DNA from: Lunularia cruciata
Lineage: Eukaryota > Streptophyta > Marchantiopsida > Lunulariales > Lunulariaceae
DNA: 64,000 nt
Assembly (NCBI GenBank): GCA_948567375.1
Contig: OX419762.1
Coordinates: 30,757,465-30,821,464 of the forward strand
Direction of reading: 5' to 3'
Every line of letters starts with the position of its first letter. The stretch's first letter is position 1. Under the pieces are notes generated by a model, which was not told the origin of the DNA, did not search any database, and saw only the letters and a list, made by a program, of their open reading frames with translations. The position numbers were made by a program, and so were the translations under genes. Below are positions 10,081 through 23,241 of the stretch, one piece after another.

Positions 10081-13000
10081 GCTCAGATATTTCCTAGAAC
10101 CATCCGCAAGTGGACAGTATAGTAAGAATCCCCAGGTCACCGTCGATTGCTTGCTTGCTTGGTACCCGACCTCTTCAGCCGCCAGCTCGTTGTTTGTACT
10201 ACGCTCTCTACGAACAAATGTCGTGATGTCAATTCCTGCGCTGGTGCTGGTGCTTCTGAGGGCAATTCTGCCTTCTTCCCACCCCGAAGCAGCGACAGTT
10301 TTCGTGTGATTCGGCCGCGCTTTCGGCCGCAGACAAATACCTTGTCCTTCCTCTGGTCCAGTTGCCCAGCCCGCGACTAGACCGACTCGTCACTAATTTC
10401 CAGCGTGTCGTTGCCTCAATGGTTGAAGACAAGAACCAGTACCGGAGTTAGTTGAAGGCTGTTGCTCTACAGTCATACCTGAGTACGTCGCGATTGGCCC
10501 TATTGGTTGTAGTACAAGGAATCGTAGTACGCTGGGAGATTTGACTGGAAATAGGCAAGGGTAAAGTATACTTGAATGTCCTGGTACTTTGGTTTGCCTT
10601 TTACTTTACAAATCTCCGTCACTGTAGGGGTGACAATGGTGACAGATGACAGATCTCCGTCACAGTAGGAATGACAAAAGAAGTAGGAATTGGAAGTCCT
10701 CTCGAGATCTTTAACAAAATGAGATCAAAATGCAGTATTGGATAACATAGAAGTGGTAGAAATAGATCGAAGATTGAACCTACCTAACATCAACCAAGAC
10801 CGTTGACGACCTTTTGTAAAGTGAGATTGTTTAATAAATTGTTTGGATAGGTGTCGACCTTAAATTGCACATATTCCCTGAACTTTTAAAGCTCTCTTGA
10901 GCAAATACCACCAAAAGGTGTCCTTTGTCCTTTGTCGCTTTCATCCTAGGAGTAAAACGTGGAGCTCCATGCGAATAATGGGCCCCATGCAAGGAGATAC
11001 TTTGAGCTCAGTGTTTTCGTGATTGTTGCATGCCAACAAATTAAGTAGTACCTATCGATTTTCATTGTAAAGCAGCTTTCTCACGAGAGATGGTCTACTG
11101 CTTCGTTTCCTGTGAATATTGGGAAGAGCATAACTGTCATATGCAGAGTCTATCTTGGAATAACGGGTACAAGTAACCCCATACAGATGTGACAAGTTTT
11201 GTTTTATTGGAAATATAGATGAGATTCCCAGACTTATATACATGCAATTGTGGTCGTCTGTTTTCCACGCCAAGGTTACCAAATCCATTGTCCAAATCCA
11301 TGGGGCTTAGCCCCATGTTACCTTTTTTGTCTCTCCCTTGTACGGCTTGACGGGGTCTTCCCATCCTTCATTTTTCCTACGCGGTCGCCTTTTTCCCTTT
11401 AATCCATTGTCTATGAGAACAAGGTAGAGAATATCATTCCTTTGGTCTCTTAACTACAACCAGTCACGAGGAGCTGGTTTAACTTAAGATAAGTTATTCA
11501 CTTACTGTCGTTGTGCTACAGTGCAGCATATCCTCATGCTGTTTACTATGCCAGGAGTTGACCCTAACGAGTCGTCGTCGAGTACACCGTCGCAGTACAC
11601 CCTTTTTATAGGGTAAAGAGACAGTACAAAGGAGTAGTAAGACGTTAGAATAGTAAGGATTGTACTCTATCCCGGTCAGTACAAACGGCGAGTACAAAGG
11701 TCCCACCAGCTACTTCTTCCGATCTGCCGTTCCTCACTTGACCCTATACCCGGTTAAAGACACCCGCGATTACCACGATGGTCGACACATACGGAGTGAA
11801 GTATCCTCGTCGTCCGGTAATACCTACTAGTCGGTTATCCAGTGTTCACAAAAGTCATGAGCCTCTACACGTCAGCATGTACAGACAACTAGTAAAAGGA
11901 CACGTTGGAAGGAGCCATGTCGATGGGACGAGTAGGTCAGCAAGAGCAATGTAGGCACTCCCGCGAACTTCGTTTTCGGTGGTTCTGTGAGGGACATGTT
12001 GAGACAGGGAGGAATCCAGAGAGGAATATGCAAAGCTTCTATTGTACATCTGAGCTCCTCGCATGGAGCATCCTCGTTGCTTTGCTTTTACTTCGTGTGA
12101 GTAGACTTTCTAGCAGTGTAACAGCGTGCGGATCAATTAGATTTGAAAGAATGATCATGATGAACATTCGATTACCTTCGAATTCAGTGAACGCACTCGG
12201 ATCCGCATGTTATCACTGGCATGCAGTGATCTTAGGTGAATTCATTGACATTATCATCGGTGATAAGCAATCATACTTTTGTCTCGGCCCAAGGGTGGAA
12301 AATATCTCCTTATGCACGGAGTTATGTACTTGCATTCTAAATCAGGAAGATACTCTTGTATAAGGAAACATTTCACACATTGGATCTTGTATGAATCAGA
12401 TTTGAGTCGAGATTGTCAATGCATTAAACGTTACGCTTGTATGAAGCAACGTCGAGACGGCTTCACCTTGCGGAGGATGTTCGCTGAAACTGCCATCAAC
12501 TGGTGGCAGATAGGGCCAGAACGGTAATTGGACTTTGATTAAGAGGTGGGGTTTGCTGAGGTCGAATCGTTTGCATGGTAGTGACCGTCGACGGGGTCTA
12601 TGGTTGTCGGGGTACATGGCCGGTGCTCATCTCTCCTTTTCACGTAAGATTTAGGATGCCAAAACTTCAAGAATTTATGATTTTCTGGAGAGAATCTGGT
12701 AAAGGAATCAACCGGTTACCATCAAGAAGTTATCAACAGGTTCCGCAGGAGATTTAATTCTCAACCCAAAACCTTTCTGGAACTCATTACCAATCTGATA
12801 ACGAATTCCTGGCGATCAATGGAAGATAGTGTCTAATGCAATGGCGTCCCTCACGCCAAGGCCCACCCTTTGAGCTCTGTCCTGATCTCAGACAAGTTGA
12901 GTTCGAGAACATTCTCTTCATGGAAAGAGCGCAAATACATGATCAAATCACAGTTTGGAGAGTGTGACAGTGAGCAGCAGATGATAGCAGACTCCTTTGG

Positions 13001-15599
13001 AAGTCTACTATCATGGACTAGAAGGAGCATTGCTAATCTGTTGTCTGTAAGGAAAACTTTGGAAGGGATCACATGTTCGATTCTTTGTGTTCACGATATT
13101 CTGTTTGTTTGATACGAAACTGAAAGTGAGATGTACTGGATACATTCTCAATGTATGATCCCTTCCTACTTGTGAACTTTCAGTTGACCGGGAAATATGG
13201 AGAAAGTTCCAAGCTTCGGGTTCAGAGCTTCGATATTTTGCCGATAATAATCTTCACTCATAGTTTAAGTAGAAGTAGGAGAAATTTATGTTATGTCTTG
13301 ATTGTTGGAAACACTGGTTTCAGGTGAATATTAAGGAACCACTTCCTAAAACAGGGCCCCTCGAGAGCTTCGAATGTGGTGAAATGACTCGGGCTGCTCA
13401 CGATCTCTAGCAAAACTTTGGAAAGAATAACTCATTTTCTACTCTCCTATTGCTAACCTCAAATAAGCTCCAGGGAGTCTTGCCTAACTTGATCCACAAG
13501 ACTTTTGCTGGTGGTAGCACTGAGATCCATTGGTTGGTGTTACCTCACCACCAATGGACACCACCATTCTTAGTTTTAGTGCTTCGTCCACCAAAAAATT
13601 TTCTATGATGATTATCGGACAGAGCACAAAGTTGGAATGGTTCAATATGTCAACACGATCCAAATTTAAAGGGCGACAATTGATCGATTGGAGAGGTGGT
13701 TTGTGAAAATTATGAAATCTAGATATTGATATTTGAAGGTGTGACTGTGAATCTAGATTGTGGACATTTGAAAGTTTGAATCTAGTATGAAAATTGTAAA
13801 TAGCCGATATTTCCTAAAAGTGATGATCAACATTAGCATTGAAGTAAACTGTCAGCCATTACATCAAACCAAATTTTCGAGGTATAGTAGATTAGCCTTG
13901 GATTCTTATTTGCGCATTCACTACAACTAATTTTTTTTTCTTTTATTCGGTTTCATTCCGACCATGTTTAATAAGTTTACTCAAGTTCGCATCACCCACC
14001 ATTCAAACGGGTTTCAGTTCGAGAAGATGGAGAAGATTCACTTCAGAAAATAAGAACTTCAAGATAATGAACTATCTTGAAGTCATTAATATCTATCTAT
14101 TTCGTAGTCACAAATATCAGACAACTTTAGATTTGTCTGACATAAAATCCATCGCTACAAAATGAATTGACTTTCTCAAATAATAACGAATACGAAATAG
14201 ACTTGCTTCCGCAATTGCTACAGAATGGATTGACATTTGTAAATATTGACTAGACATTTTGTTAAGCTGTCTGACTAAGAACCAATCACCACAGAATGAA
14301 TTGACTTTCATAAATGTAGGACTATCTTTAAAATAATGGTTTTATAAATGGAAAAAAAATGATTTAAAGTTACAAGTACTTGAGGAATTTTACTGAATTG
14401 AGGAATTTGAGAAATTTTACTGAATTGAAATCAGGAAAATTGCATGGAACACTTTTGCACAAATTCAATTACTTTCTTCCTTTTATGAATATAATTATAT
14501 AAATTTTAAAAAACAAGTTCACACATCCAACAACTTTTTACCTTTTCTATGCAAATAGATATAAATCATTTTATGGCAGATTGAAAACCCTTATTATACA
14601 TGTTACTATTTTTTCTGTTCAAATGCTTTGTTTCTAAAGATTTAAAGTTTTGTGCTTGACGTCTAAGTAAGCCCTGTATGTATGTGTTGATAACACATAA
14701 AATAAAAAGTATATATAAAAGAACTTTGGTTAGAAGGTCCTTTTTACCTCCCCGTAGCTAAAGGGGAGATAAAGCTCATCTTGATACACGTTCCTCTCAA
14801 GCTAAATATCATAGAATACATAATATGTTTGTTTTGCTTAGCAAAGTAAAGTTCTATAAACCGATTCCCGATCAATGAAAGATAGGGGTTTCAATTTGAG
14901 TAAATAACAATATAATACCATATAGATATTCCAAAAATATAGCAAGGAAAGTTACACTAAACTTGCATACAGGGCTTGGGGAGTACCTTGGGTACGTATA
15001 ACATACCTTAATGTCTATTTTCTTATATTTCTTTACATAATGATTTTGCAATAGAAATGATCATTATAGTAAAGAGGCAATTATTATGCATTTTTTTATT
15101 ATATCAATAATGATGAAAATTAATAATTTCAACCAAAGAATTATTAAGTAGATGATGAACTAGATAAATATTGGCTGCAAACTAGATTTCTAAATATCAT
15201 TTGTCATTCATAACTTCTCTGATTAAATTAATGAACTGATTAAATTTTGAGATGAATAAAATAATAAGTGATACCTGGTTATTATTGCATTAATTGTAAA
15301 TACTGAACTATGTTCATAAGTAAAACTCTCCAATTTGGAAATCCAAATAATTGCATGTAATAAACTTAAGGTTTCTATATTTGTAAATGTAGTAAGGTGC
15401 TAACTATTAGTTTTATATTGGTTAATTCTTTTTCTATATAGATAAGGCTTTTCATGTTACTAACTATTTTTTCATTATAATCTTTTACTGAAGCCCACTA
15501 ATGTCAAAACTCATGAATAGTATCCCTTGCTTTTGCTGATTACTTATATATTGTTTATATCCACAATCATGACATCCAGCTATCAGCTGAGTACAGTTA
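10081..15599. other. Spacer between COPT and the LINE, no recognisable gene
   Basis: The first part (to about 13100) has balanced composition and may include the distal COPT promoter; CGGCCG occurs twice near 10313-10331. From about 13700 the DNA becomes strongly AT-rich. The longest open frame (11905-12363, plus) shows no recognisable domain. No LTR or transposon coding was recognised. Confidence 0.45.
14153..14318. repeat. Three degenerate repeats of a CTACARAATGRATTGAC word
   Basis: Related stretches near 14154, 14217 and 14289 share ACARAATGRATTGACWTT at spacings of about 63-72 bp. No function is evident. Confidence 0.5.
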
Positions 15600-15697
15600 T
15601 AGAATCATAACAACAATGAAACAATGAAATATAAAGCTTGGAAGACCCAAAGAGTCAAAAGGCTGAAAACACAATACAAATCATATGAAATGTAAGC

Positions 15698-18600
15698 CTA
15701 GGACACATGACCAATCTGTAATAAACTGATCCAATGTAGAGTAATCTTGGTCATATACTTCCCTAGCACTAAAGCCTCAAGCTGTAAGGGAGCAGAGAAA
15801 TCACTACTACTAATCTGATGTCTCAATCTAATCTGATGGTAACAAGTGCACTCTACAAAGATATGGTTGTCATCCTCAACTTTGCCCATAGAACACAAGG
15901 TGCAAATCTGTAAGGAATGCTTTATCTATTGCCACCATCCTTGTTCTATTTCTAGTCTATGAGAGGTAGTCCTATATTGAGCAATGACATGTTTAAGTGA
16001 AGTAGAGATCCTTGCCAAGAGATAATCCTGCTCACAATACACCAACATAGGATTTACAAACTGTTGATTGAACACCATCTTGGTACCAGGTTCATGCCAA
16101 AGACAATGTAAGAATTGCTCCTTGGACACCTCTCGTAATGCAATAAGCTCGAACCTCCAATGTTGCTTAGAAACGTTCCACCTTGTAGCCCATGCAATCA
16201 GATCTATATACCAACCAATAGATAGAGTTTCACAAAGAGCTTGGTAGTGAAATCTCTCATCATCCATGGACCTCACCTTAGTGGCATATGTGAGAGCTAA
16301 GAGCAAAGATTTAGCCTCAAGAGGCAAAACCCCAGTTTCAGCAAGCAATAGAACATAGGGAGTTTGAGTCCTCACACAAAGTTCATCATACAAAAACACT
16401 TTTTGAACTTTCTCAACCTTTTTCCACTCTATCTTCTTAGTACCTAGACCCCAAATCTGAGCACCATGGAGAACCACTAGCTATACAACAGATCTGAAAA
16501 ACACCTTCTTCAACTCCCATGTGGTAAGATGAGCAAGTCTAGAGCGATTCATGAGTGAATACAAAGCTCTAAACCCTTCATTGATTCTATTCTTCATACA
16601 AGTAGACCAAATATAATCATGAGAAAAATTAATTCCCAAGTACTTATAAGAAGAAACTTGCTCCAAATGCTTCCCATCAAAGAAGAAATTCATCATCCCT
16701 TTAGAACCCACCACAATAACCTTGGACTTGTAAAGGTTCACCTCCATCTCTGTTGCAAAATAAAAGGAGAGAATCCAAAAGCTTATGTAAACTCTCTAGA
16801 TTGGTGGAGAGGAGCCCTACATCATCTGCATAACGGAATGCATGTATTATCAAAGAGCCAACCTACACTTGTAGCTCCAACTCCATGAGTACTCTCTTTA
16901 GGTCATCAATGAAGATTCCAAACAGAGCTGGAGATAGAGAGCAACCTTAGATTGCTCCCATTGTGCTTAGGACATCTTGAGAACTCAAAGATGAGAGTCT
17001 CACAACCACCTTCTCAAAGAGTCAAGAGATAGCACCAATCAGATCTGGTGAAACACCAACTTCAATGAGTCTCTCACTTAGAGATTTCCTAAGCACTTAA
17101 TCAAAGACCTTCTTGAAATCAATAAATGCAACACAAAGAGCTCTTCCAACACCTTTGTAATTCCACCACAAAGCATGAAGTACTAATAGATGGTCCAAAG
17201 TACTGAGGCCTGATCGGAAAAAATGCTTGGCATTTGGCATAAATTTTGTACTTTTTAGCCCAAGTACTCAACATGGATTTCATAATTTTACCATATAACT
17301 TGGCAAAGATAATACTATCTAGGATGGTATGGTAATTGATGAAAACATATCTTTGAACTTGTGAATGAGAACTACCTTCTTAAAGCACCATTTGTCAAGA
17401 AAGCCGCACCTTATTGCTTCATTCAAGAGAGAAGTGAGTATTGGAATCTGATGATTGTCACCCCATTTCAAAGTCTTTAGCCTTACCATTGGCCGACTTC
17501 TTAAGTTGGTACTTGAAATCAGCTTCAAAGATGATGCAAGGATATCCAAGGCTAGTTTCCATGCATGGAGCATCAGGGAAGAAGTATAGATCTGTCACAT
17601 AGTTATAAAATTCTTTCAAGTCCAAAAATGGAGATGGAGATCTAACAAAAAGCTTCTTCCAAAAGGCCTTGGTATTGCTTCACAATTTAGTGCTCAACTC
17701 AGCCCCCTTAAGTCTGAAAAATGCTTGCTTCTTGCACTTCATCAACTTTTGATAAGAGACAAAAGCCATATTTTGTGCAATCTGATCAAGAGACCTATCT
17801 ATAGCTTTGATCCTTGCCATTTTACATTCAACATCATACCACCTATTGCAAGGGAGACTAATTTTCTTCCTATGAGATGCTCTTGGAAACAAAGTACTTG
17901 ATGTAGATTGAAGAAGCTCAACTAACTGATCACTTTGTTGTTGAAAATCAGAACTCCACTTCATAGTGCTCAACTTCTCTTGGACAACTTGTTGTGTAGA
18001 TCTCTCTTGTGAAAATCTAGATGGAGTTTCCCTCTAGAGGCATGCTCAATAGGCAATGTGATTCTATTGGGGTAAGGAAGAAGGATGACAAAGGATAGAT
18101 GTGCATGATAATGTTCAAGTTCAGGATCTAAAAACAACAAAATCAGAAACACAATGTGTATCACTAGATGAGGTCAACATGTAATCTACGGTGTTGGATC
18201 CACCAAAAGTAAAGCATGTGCTTCTACAAGTTTCAAGAAATTGAGAAAAGCCATTTAGGATCTTCAAGCTACAATTGGTACCAAAGCTCAAAAAGTGCTC
18301 ACTCACGGGGTTGCATATTAGATCTAGGGAAGAGTAGGACCAAGCACTAAAATCATCTATTAAGCTATGCAATGTGTCATTCTCAAGGTCACCAAAATCA
18401 GGAATATGAGAATCTTAGATCCTAGCAGTGAAATCACCAAGAACAAGTATTGCACCTTTACTTTGAAACTCCAATACATCTTTTGTCAAGAGAGTGGAAA
18501 GGCTGCATGATGTTGAGAGCTCATAGCTCCATTTGAGTAAATTGGTGATATCAATAGAGCAAAGTAACAAACAACAAGGAAGTAAAGGGAAACAAATCCT

Positions 18601-18960
18601 CCAATCTTCAACAATTGGTATTTCCCACTTGAGTCTTGGCCTATCAAAGAGATTGATTTCTCAAGGCCAAACTTGATTTAAGTAGCAATACCTCCAAAGC
18701 CTTTCCCCTAGGTTGCCTTTGCTTGTTCCAAGTTGAACAAACAAGAGTGAATCCATCAATGTCGTGAATGGTGTTCCCCTCATGTTCTCCACAAGATTTA
18801 TCAGATAAACATCATCCCATAAAGGCTTAGCACCTGAGTACTTGGTACGTGTGAGCCCACAAATATACCAAAATAACACTCTAAGGGTCTAGTATTGGTA
18901 TGTAGCAATTAATTGTCACCTTTTTGGTAATCATAGCTCTACTATCTTGCAAAAAGGCTA
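15698..18960 (-). pseudogene. LINE ORF2: endonuclease, reverse transcriptase, Cys/His finger
   Basis: The endonuclease part shows LGDFTAR (18420-18437) and FGGSNTVDYMLTSS (about 18170-18210), which fit conserved blocks of exonuclease-endonuclease-phosphatase type LINE endonucleases. The reverse transcriptase shows GCSLSPALFGIFIDDL near 16900 and FRYADDVGLLS with catalytic YADD at 16821-16832. The finger at 15898-15812 reads CSMGKVEDDNHIFVECTCYH, like the zf-RVT segment of plant LINEs. At least ten stops and several frame changes interrupt it. It would nick target DNA and copy its own RNA by target-primed reverse transcription; this copy cannot. Confidence 0.85.
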
Positions 18961-19606
18961 CAAATCCTACTTGTTAAGAGTCCTTCACCTTAGTTAGTTC
19001 TCTCTTCCTTGCTTGAAATTAGAGATAGGTAAGATCAATGTCTAACAAAATGCACCTCTCCTTGAGTATAGCCTTGTTTTCCATCACTTAATCTCTTTTA
19101 ATTGTGACACAAACTTCACTAGAATACTTCTTGGTTGTCAACCTAGTTTGCCCCAATCTATATGCTTGCACAATTTATGACCATGAAATCTCAAAGAATC
19201 AGAAATGAATTCACCAACTAAAGCCTTGGTATCTTCCTTCTCCATCTCTGATAAACCTGAAATTGTCAAGTTCTTTGTCCTAGCAAGTTGGTTCTCCTTC
19301 TCAACCTCATGCTCTTGCAAGTAAGAAATTTGAGCTACCTTTGTAGCTTTAACATATTACTTCATCGTAACCTCTAATGTCTCACCAATCTATTGTAACC
19401 CTCCATTTTGTGAAGCAATATTGGTGGTTTGTGCTCCCAAAGAAGCAACCTTCTTGGTAGCATCCACCATCTTCTTGGTGGAAACAAATTGGTGCTCTTC
19501 TTGAGTTTTTGGATATCTTGGGTAACGAGATTCAAAGACTCTTTCACAGTCATGACCTCCACTCTTATGATTTCTAGATCTTCCTTGAGAGTGCTCATGC
19601 ATTAAG

Positions 19607-19611
19607 ATATA
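19607..19611. repeat. Target-site duplication ATATA (left)
   Basis: The five bases ATATA before the LTR at 19612 are repeated exactly at 20352-20356 after it, as Ty3/gypsy integrase leaves. Confidence 0.85.
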
Positions 19612-20351
19612 TGTAATACCAAGAGCTAGCCATATGATTTAGATGTGAAATTTGGTTTGGTAACATCTAGAATGATATATACATGATGGTTAAAATAGAT
19701 AAGATAGACGTATCACCAAAAGAGTACTTCTACTAATAGTGCAGAAACCAAAATAGACTTGAGAACCTTAGAACCAATAGCTAGACATATGATTTAAAGG
19801 TGAGAATTGGTTTGGTAACATCTGGAAGGATGTTACACATCATGTACTAAACAGATCAGAAAGAGGTATCACCAAAAGGGGACTTCTACCAATAGAGTAG
19901 GAATCTAAATATGTCTGAAATCTTTGAAGGCAATTTTGGATGCCTAAACGGATGAATTAGGCCTCAAAAATGTGCAGATTCCCCTCCCCCAACAAAGGAG
20001 AGGCTGGCCTTGCCTCCCCCTTGCTTTTTCTTGTCAAGAGCTTTCCAATGGTACCTTACACACGTGATTATGAGATTTCTACAAGAAGATTCCCTAAAAG
20101 ATTCCCTCTGGTCAAAGCTTGTTTGACCAACCAGATAGGACCTAGACCAGACATGTCACCCATCCAAGTAAGTAATCAAAGGGTGGAGCTTGCTGACATG
20201 TCACCTATCTGTGTCCCTAATCCTATGGCGGAGCTTCCTTGGCGGAGATCCTCTTTGTCTATATAATAAAGAGAAGGTGCTCCCTTGGGGCACCGATTGT
20301 TTGAGTGTGCAATCTGTGTTTTCTCTCTTCTCTTGTCCTTGGAGTATTACA
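19612..20351 (+). mobile_element. Solo LTR, family A
   Basis: This 740-bp unit has TGTAATACC...GTATTACA ends and is the inverted counterpart of the LTR at 1976-2710. No primer site or polypurine tract adjoins it, and a perfect ATATA duplication flanks it, so it is a solo LTR left by LTR-LTR recombination. TATATAATAAAG near 20260 is a probable TATA/polyadenylation region. Confidence 0.9.
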
Positions 20352-20356
20352 ATATA
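20352..20356. repeat. Target-site duplication ATATA (right)
   Basis: Exact copy of 19607-19611. Confidence 0.85.
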
Positions 20357-20474
20357 GTGGCAAAGAAGCTCTTGAGCTCCTTGTGGAAGTCATTTGCTTT
20401 CCTATACATTTCAGCAAGTTGTTGCTATTTTAAAGCTATATCAACATGCCTTGCACCATCTTGGAAGCCTCCAT

Positions 20475-21858
20475 TCTAGAAGCTCCAAAATACTACTATG
20501 AAAATAGATACTCTACCTTCACTCAAAATTTATGAATTGAAGGAAAGCTCTTGAGAACTTGGTTTGCAAAATCTAGGAGAATTTTACAGATTTTAATTTC
20601 CCATGGTTTCTACTATATTGAATGAAACTCTATAATCTCTACATCCAACAATATCTCTAAAGATGCATGCTTTATTGAACCAAAGATCTATTCATTTGGA
20701 CATATAGATCAAAAGTTACAAGCTTTTGAATTTACACTTTTGACTTAGATCATACAGATTTAAAAATCTCACAACCTTCACCACAAAGCTTCAAATTCTA
20801 CAACTAAGATCTCAATCAAAAGCTCTTGAAAATCTGCAGTGTATCAAACATGAAATCATTTGAGCAAATACATACATAGTTATGGCCTTTAGAGTTTGCT
20901 ATGGTTAACTCTAAACCTCATAGAGCCACAAAATTTGAATGCTTATAACTTCAAAAAAAAAGCTTCAAATTGTATTAGAACAATTTCAATCAAAAGCCCT
21001 TGATAAAATGCTTCTATTGATACCAAGATCAGCTCATGTGAAGATGTGAGTCTAAAGTTCCAACCTTTGAAAATTGCAGATGTGAGCACCACCAAGCGCA
21101 CATCATCACAAAATGATGAAACTCAGAACTTACTCCATAGAACTCCAACTTCAGCAATGAAGGACTCAATATAAACCTATTTCATAAGAATTTATAATGA
21201 GCCTAATATTGAGACATTTGGACATGGAACCAAAAAGTTACAATGTTTCAAAGGTGTACCTCCAAAATGTAAGAGATATAACAAAATTCTAGTGGTGGAT
21301 ATGATCTATCAACATGCTTTGAATTAATCTAAAGAGATTCCCAAAGTGCACCCAATGCTACAAAAATTGGACATTGGATGATGAAGATACAAACTCCAAA
21401 TATGGACCTCCTATAAGGAAATTCAATCATAACTTTTGCCACAAAGCTCATAATGTTGCAATTGTGATAGTTATAGAAAGATCTTGGCAAGGAGCTTCTA
21501 ACAAAATCAAAACTGCAATGTTGGACATGTAGATGCTGAGATATGGCTTACCAAAATTTCTTGACTCCTCTCTTCTATCATTATAAGCATATAGCGGCAT
21601 GTGCATGCACTTGCAAGCCCATGCATGCCTTGATCATCACATTCTTCCTAAAACTATGTCCTTTTTTCATATATACTTTACAAATTGGAAATTTATCTTG
21701 TCCTTCTAGAATTTGCTCACCATTATATTATTCCATCAATTATATTAAGGGCATTTCTATTTCTACCATGCATGGTGGTAGTAGTAAAAACCACTTGCAT
21801 GGCAATAGTTCTACCATATAAATAACTCCTTGCATCTCTACCTTAGGCATCTATGGAT
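20475..21858. other. AT-rich non-coding stretch upstream of the LINE
   Basis: No coding domain is visible. Loosely repeated phrases such as AAAGTTACAA and AATCAAAAGCYCTTGA recur. It may be LINE 5' UTR, or remains of an older repeat. Confidence 0.4.
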
Positions 21859-22550
21859 TGTGAGCCGGCCTGTCTCTCACTCAAGATGAACCTCTAATGG
21901 CTATTATGGTAGTGCACCATGGACTAAGAAGACAAGGAGCCCCAACTCCATCATACTCCTCCAAGGCTAACACTCCAAGACTCAAGATATTGTTCACTAG
22001 GGAACTCAATGAGAGAGAGAAAGTTGCAAATGAAAGGATGATGAGTACCTCATCATCCCTTGTTTATATACTTGTGAAATAGTTATGCACCAAAGTTACT
22101 AATTACTGGAGTAACTCAAGTTACTAGGCTAAAAGTCAAGTAAAGTCAAAAAGTATAAAGGAATATCCATCCACATGGGCATATTCCACTAAGCATGTGA
22201 TCTTATCTTGACCCAACTACTAAGCCAAGGATTCCTTTACATGGGCTATCCTTGGACTATGGAAGAATTTGAAACAAAAAAGCTTGCGGGCCCAAGAATT
22301 CTCAACTCTTTCCTCAAAGCCAAACACCTAGTTATAATACTAAGTCAACACACTAGAATCCAAAATAGTGATGCTCATCTTTTCTAGTTCCTCTAAAGTA
22401 AGGTCCCCACTATCTTATCTATGACTAACTTTAGCTAATCATGACTAATATAGAACCATCCTTTATCTCTAAATAAATAATATCTCTCAAGCATTTGTAA
22501 TACTGAACTAAATATCATAATACCAGACACATGCACAAATGGGTGTTACA
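21859..22550 (-). repeat. Family-D LTR (3' LTR of a truncated element)
   Basis: The 692-bp unit runs, on the minus strand, from TGTAACACCCATTTGTGC to GAGCCGGCTCACA-type ends. It matches LTRs at 38827-39489, 42683-45227, 54317-54971 and 60524-61215. A purine-rich tract (CGAGGGTAAA on the minus strand) directly precedes it at 22551-22560, marking it as a 3' LTR. Confidence 0.85.
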
Positions 22551-23138
22551 TTTACCCTCGGAATAAGTTTTCACTTTGTTCTCAAAGTGAAGGTCTCTCT
22601 ACCTTCTATGATACATCTTCAACTTATCATGGTTAATCCTATCAAAGTGTCTTCTTCCCAACTCCTTGAGATCATAAGTGTAAGTGCTCCACACCTTCCC
22701 CACTATGAAAGGTCCAAAGTACTTAGGCAAAAACTTCTCTTGCACTCTCTTGAATCAGATGGAATCAAACAACATTACCCAATCACCTTCTTTGAAAGGC
22801 TCCACTTTCTTCTTGCCTTGCCTCTTGTCATAGCTCTCCTTTTGTTTCCTTTGGGCTTTCTCTACTCAAACCATAGCAACTGCTTTTGCCTCTTTGAATT
22901 CCATGAGTTGATCCTTCATTGACTTCTCTGCATCACCTCCTTGTGCTTTCTTCAACCTCATATGAATGCTTTGGAAGGTAGGAAGATCAAATTGAATAGG
23001 TAAGGTAGACACATAGCATCTTATAGCTACATTAGAAGCATCAATGTAGAGGATGAAAGGCTTACTCCAATCAGGTTTAGCCAGAATTGGAGCTACAACA
23101 AGGGATTACTCCTCAAAAGCTTTGAGAGCCTCCTTTGT
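22551..23138 (-). pseudogene. Family-D integrase C-terminus fused to an RNase H scrap by deletion
   Basis: From about 22990 to 22560 the minus strand encodes an integrase C-terminal region with several stops: YDKRQGKKKVEPFKEGDWVM, then FLPKYFGPFIVGKVWSTYTY and NHDKLKMYHRR. The segment 22994-23138 instead matches the RNase H region of the family-D element near 46880-47005. The integrase core and the rest of pol are therefore missing by an internal deletion. The right edge is cut at about 23138 by the sequence containing the 98-bp repeat. Confidence 0.75.
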
Positions 23139-23143
23139 TATAT

Positions 23144-23241
23144 GTATATACATCACAACACAACATACATCACTATCAACATGATACACTATAAAAGCAC
23201 AACTCACACATAAGTCATACATAGACTCTAAAGTGCCACAA
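23144..23241. repeat. 98-bp direct repeat, copy 1
   Basis: Aligns without gaps to 23701-23798 (about 85% identity by eye). It abuts the outer end of the family-B 3' LTR. Confidence 0.85.

Larger units (their letters stand above)
15600..20474 (-). mobile_element. L1-type LINE retrotransposon, degenerate, split by a solo LTR
   Basis: On the minus strand the order is a coiled-coil-like ORF1 (20474 to about 19140), an endonuclease (about 18960-17970), a reverse transcriptase with YADD (about 17560-16480) and a C-terminal Cys/His finger (15898-15812). This is the plant L1 layout, and no LTRs belong to it. A 740-bp family-A solo LTR at 19612-20351 interrupts ORF1. Numerous stops show it is dead. 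The 3' end is placed near 15600, where coding similarity stops; no clean poly(A) tail is visible. The 5' UTR may extend beyond 20474. Confidence 0.85.
19138..20474 (-). pseudogene. LINE ORF1 (coiled-coil RNA-binding protein), interrupted
   Basis: From an ATG at 20474 the minus strand reads MEASKMVQGMLI, stops, then QQLAEMYRKANDFHKELKS up to 20352. After the inserted LTR the same frame resumes at about 19611 with MSTLKEDLEIIRVEVMTVK. Removing the LTR and one copy of the 5-bp duplication restores a single reading frame apart from a TAA near the join. The Leu/Glu/Lys-rich heptad pattern suggests a coiled coil, as in LINE ORF1 trimers. The downstream part (19320-19138) contains TISGLSEMEKEDTKALVGEF. 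Confidence 0.65.

Noticed and set aside
9872..10309. 145-codon plus-strand frame upstream of COPT
   Set aside because: It is opened by the 83-bp tandem repeat and shows no domain; the region is better explained as the COPT promoter.
11905..12363. 152-codon plus-strand frame near the COPT upstream region
   Set aside because: No recognisable domain, conflicting overlapping frames, and nothing in the neighbourhood to support expression. Probably chance in balanced-composition DNA.
14748..14770. Short inverted repeat CTCCCC...GGGGAG, considered as a terminator or hairpin RNA
   Set aside because: A 6-bp stem in AT-rich spacer with no transcript context; not informative.
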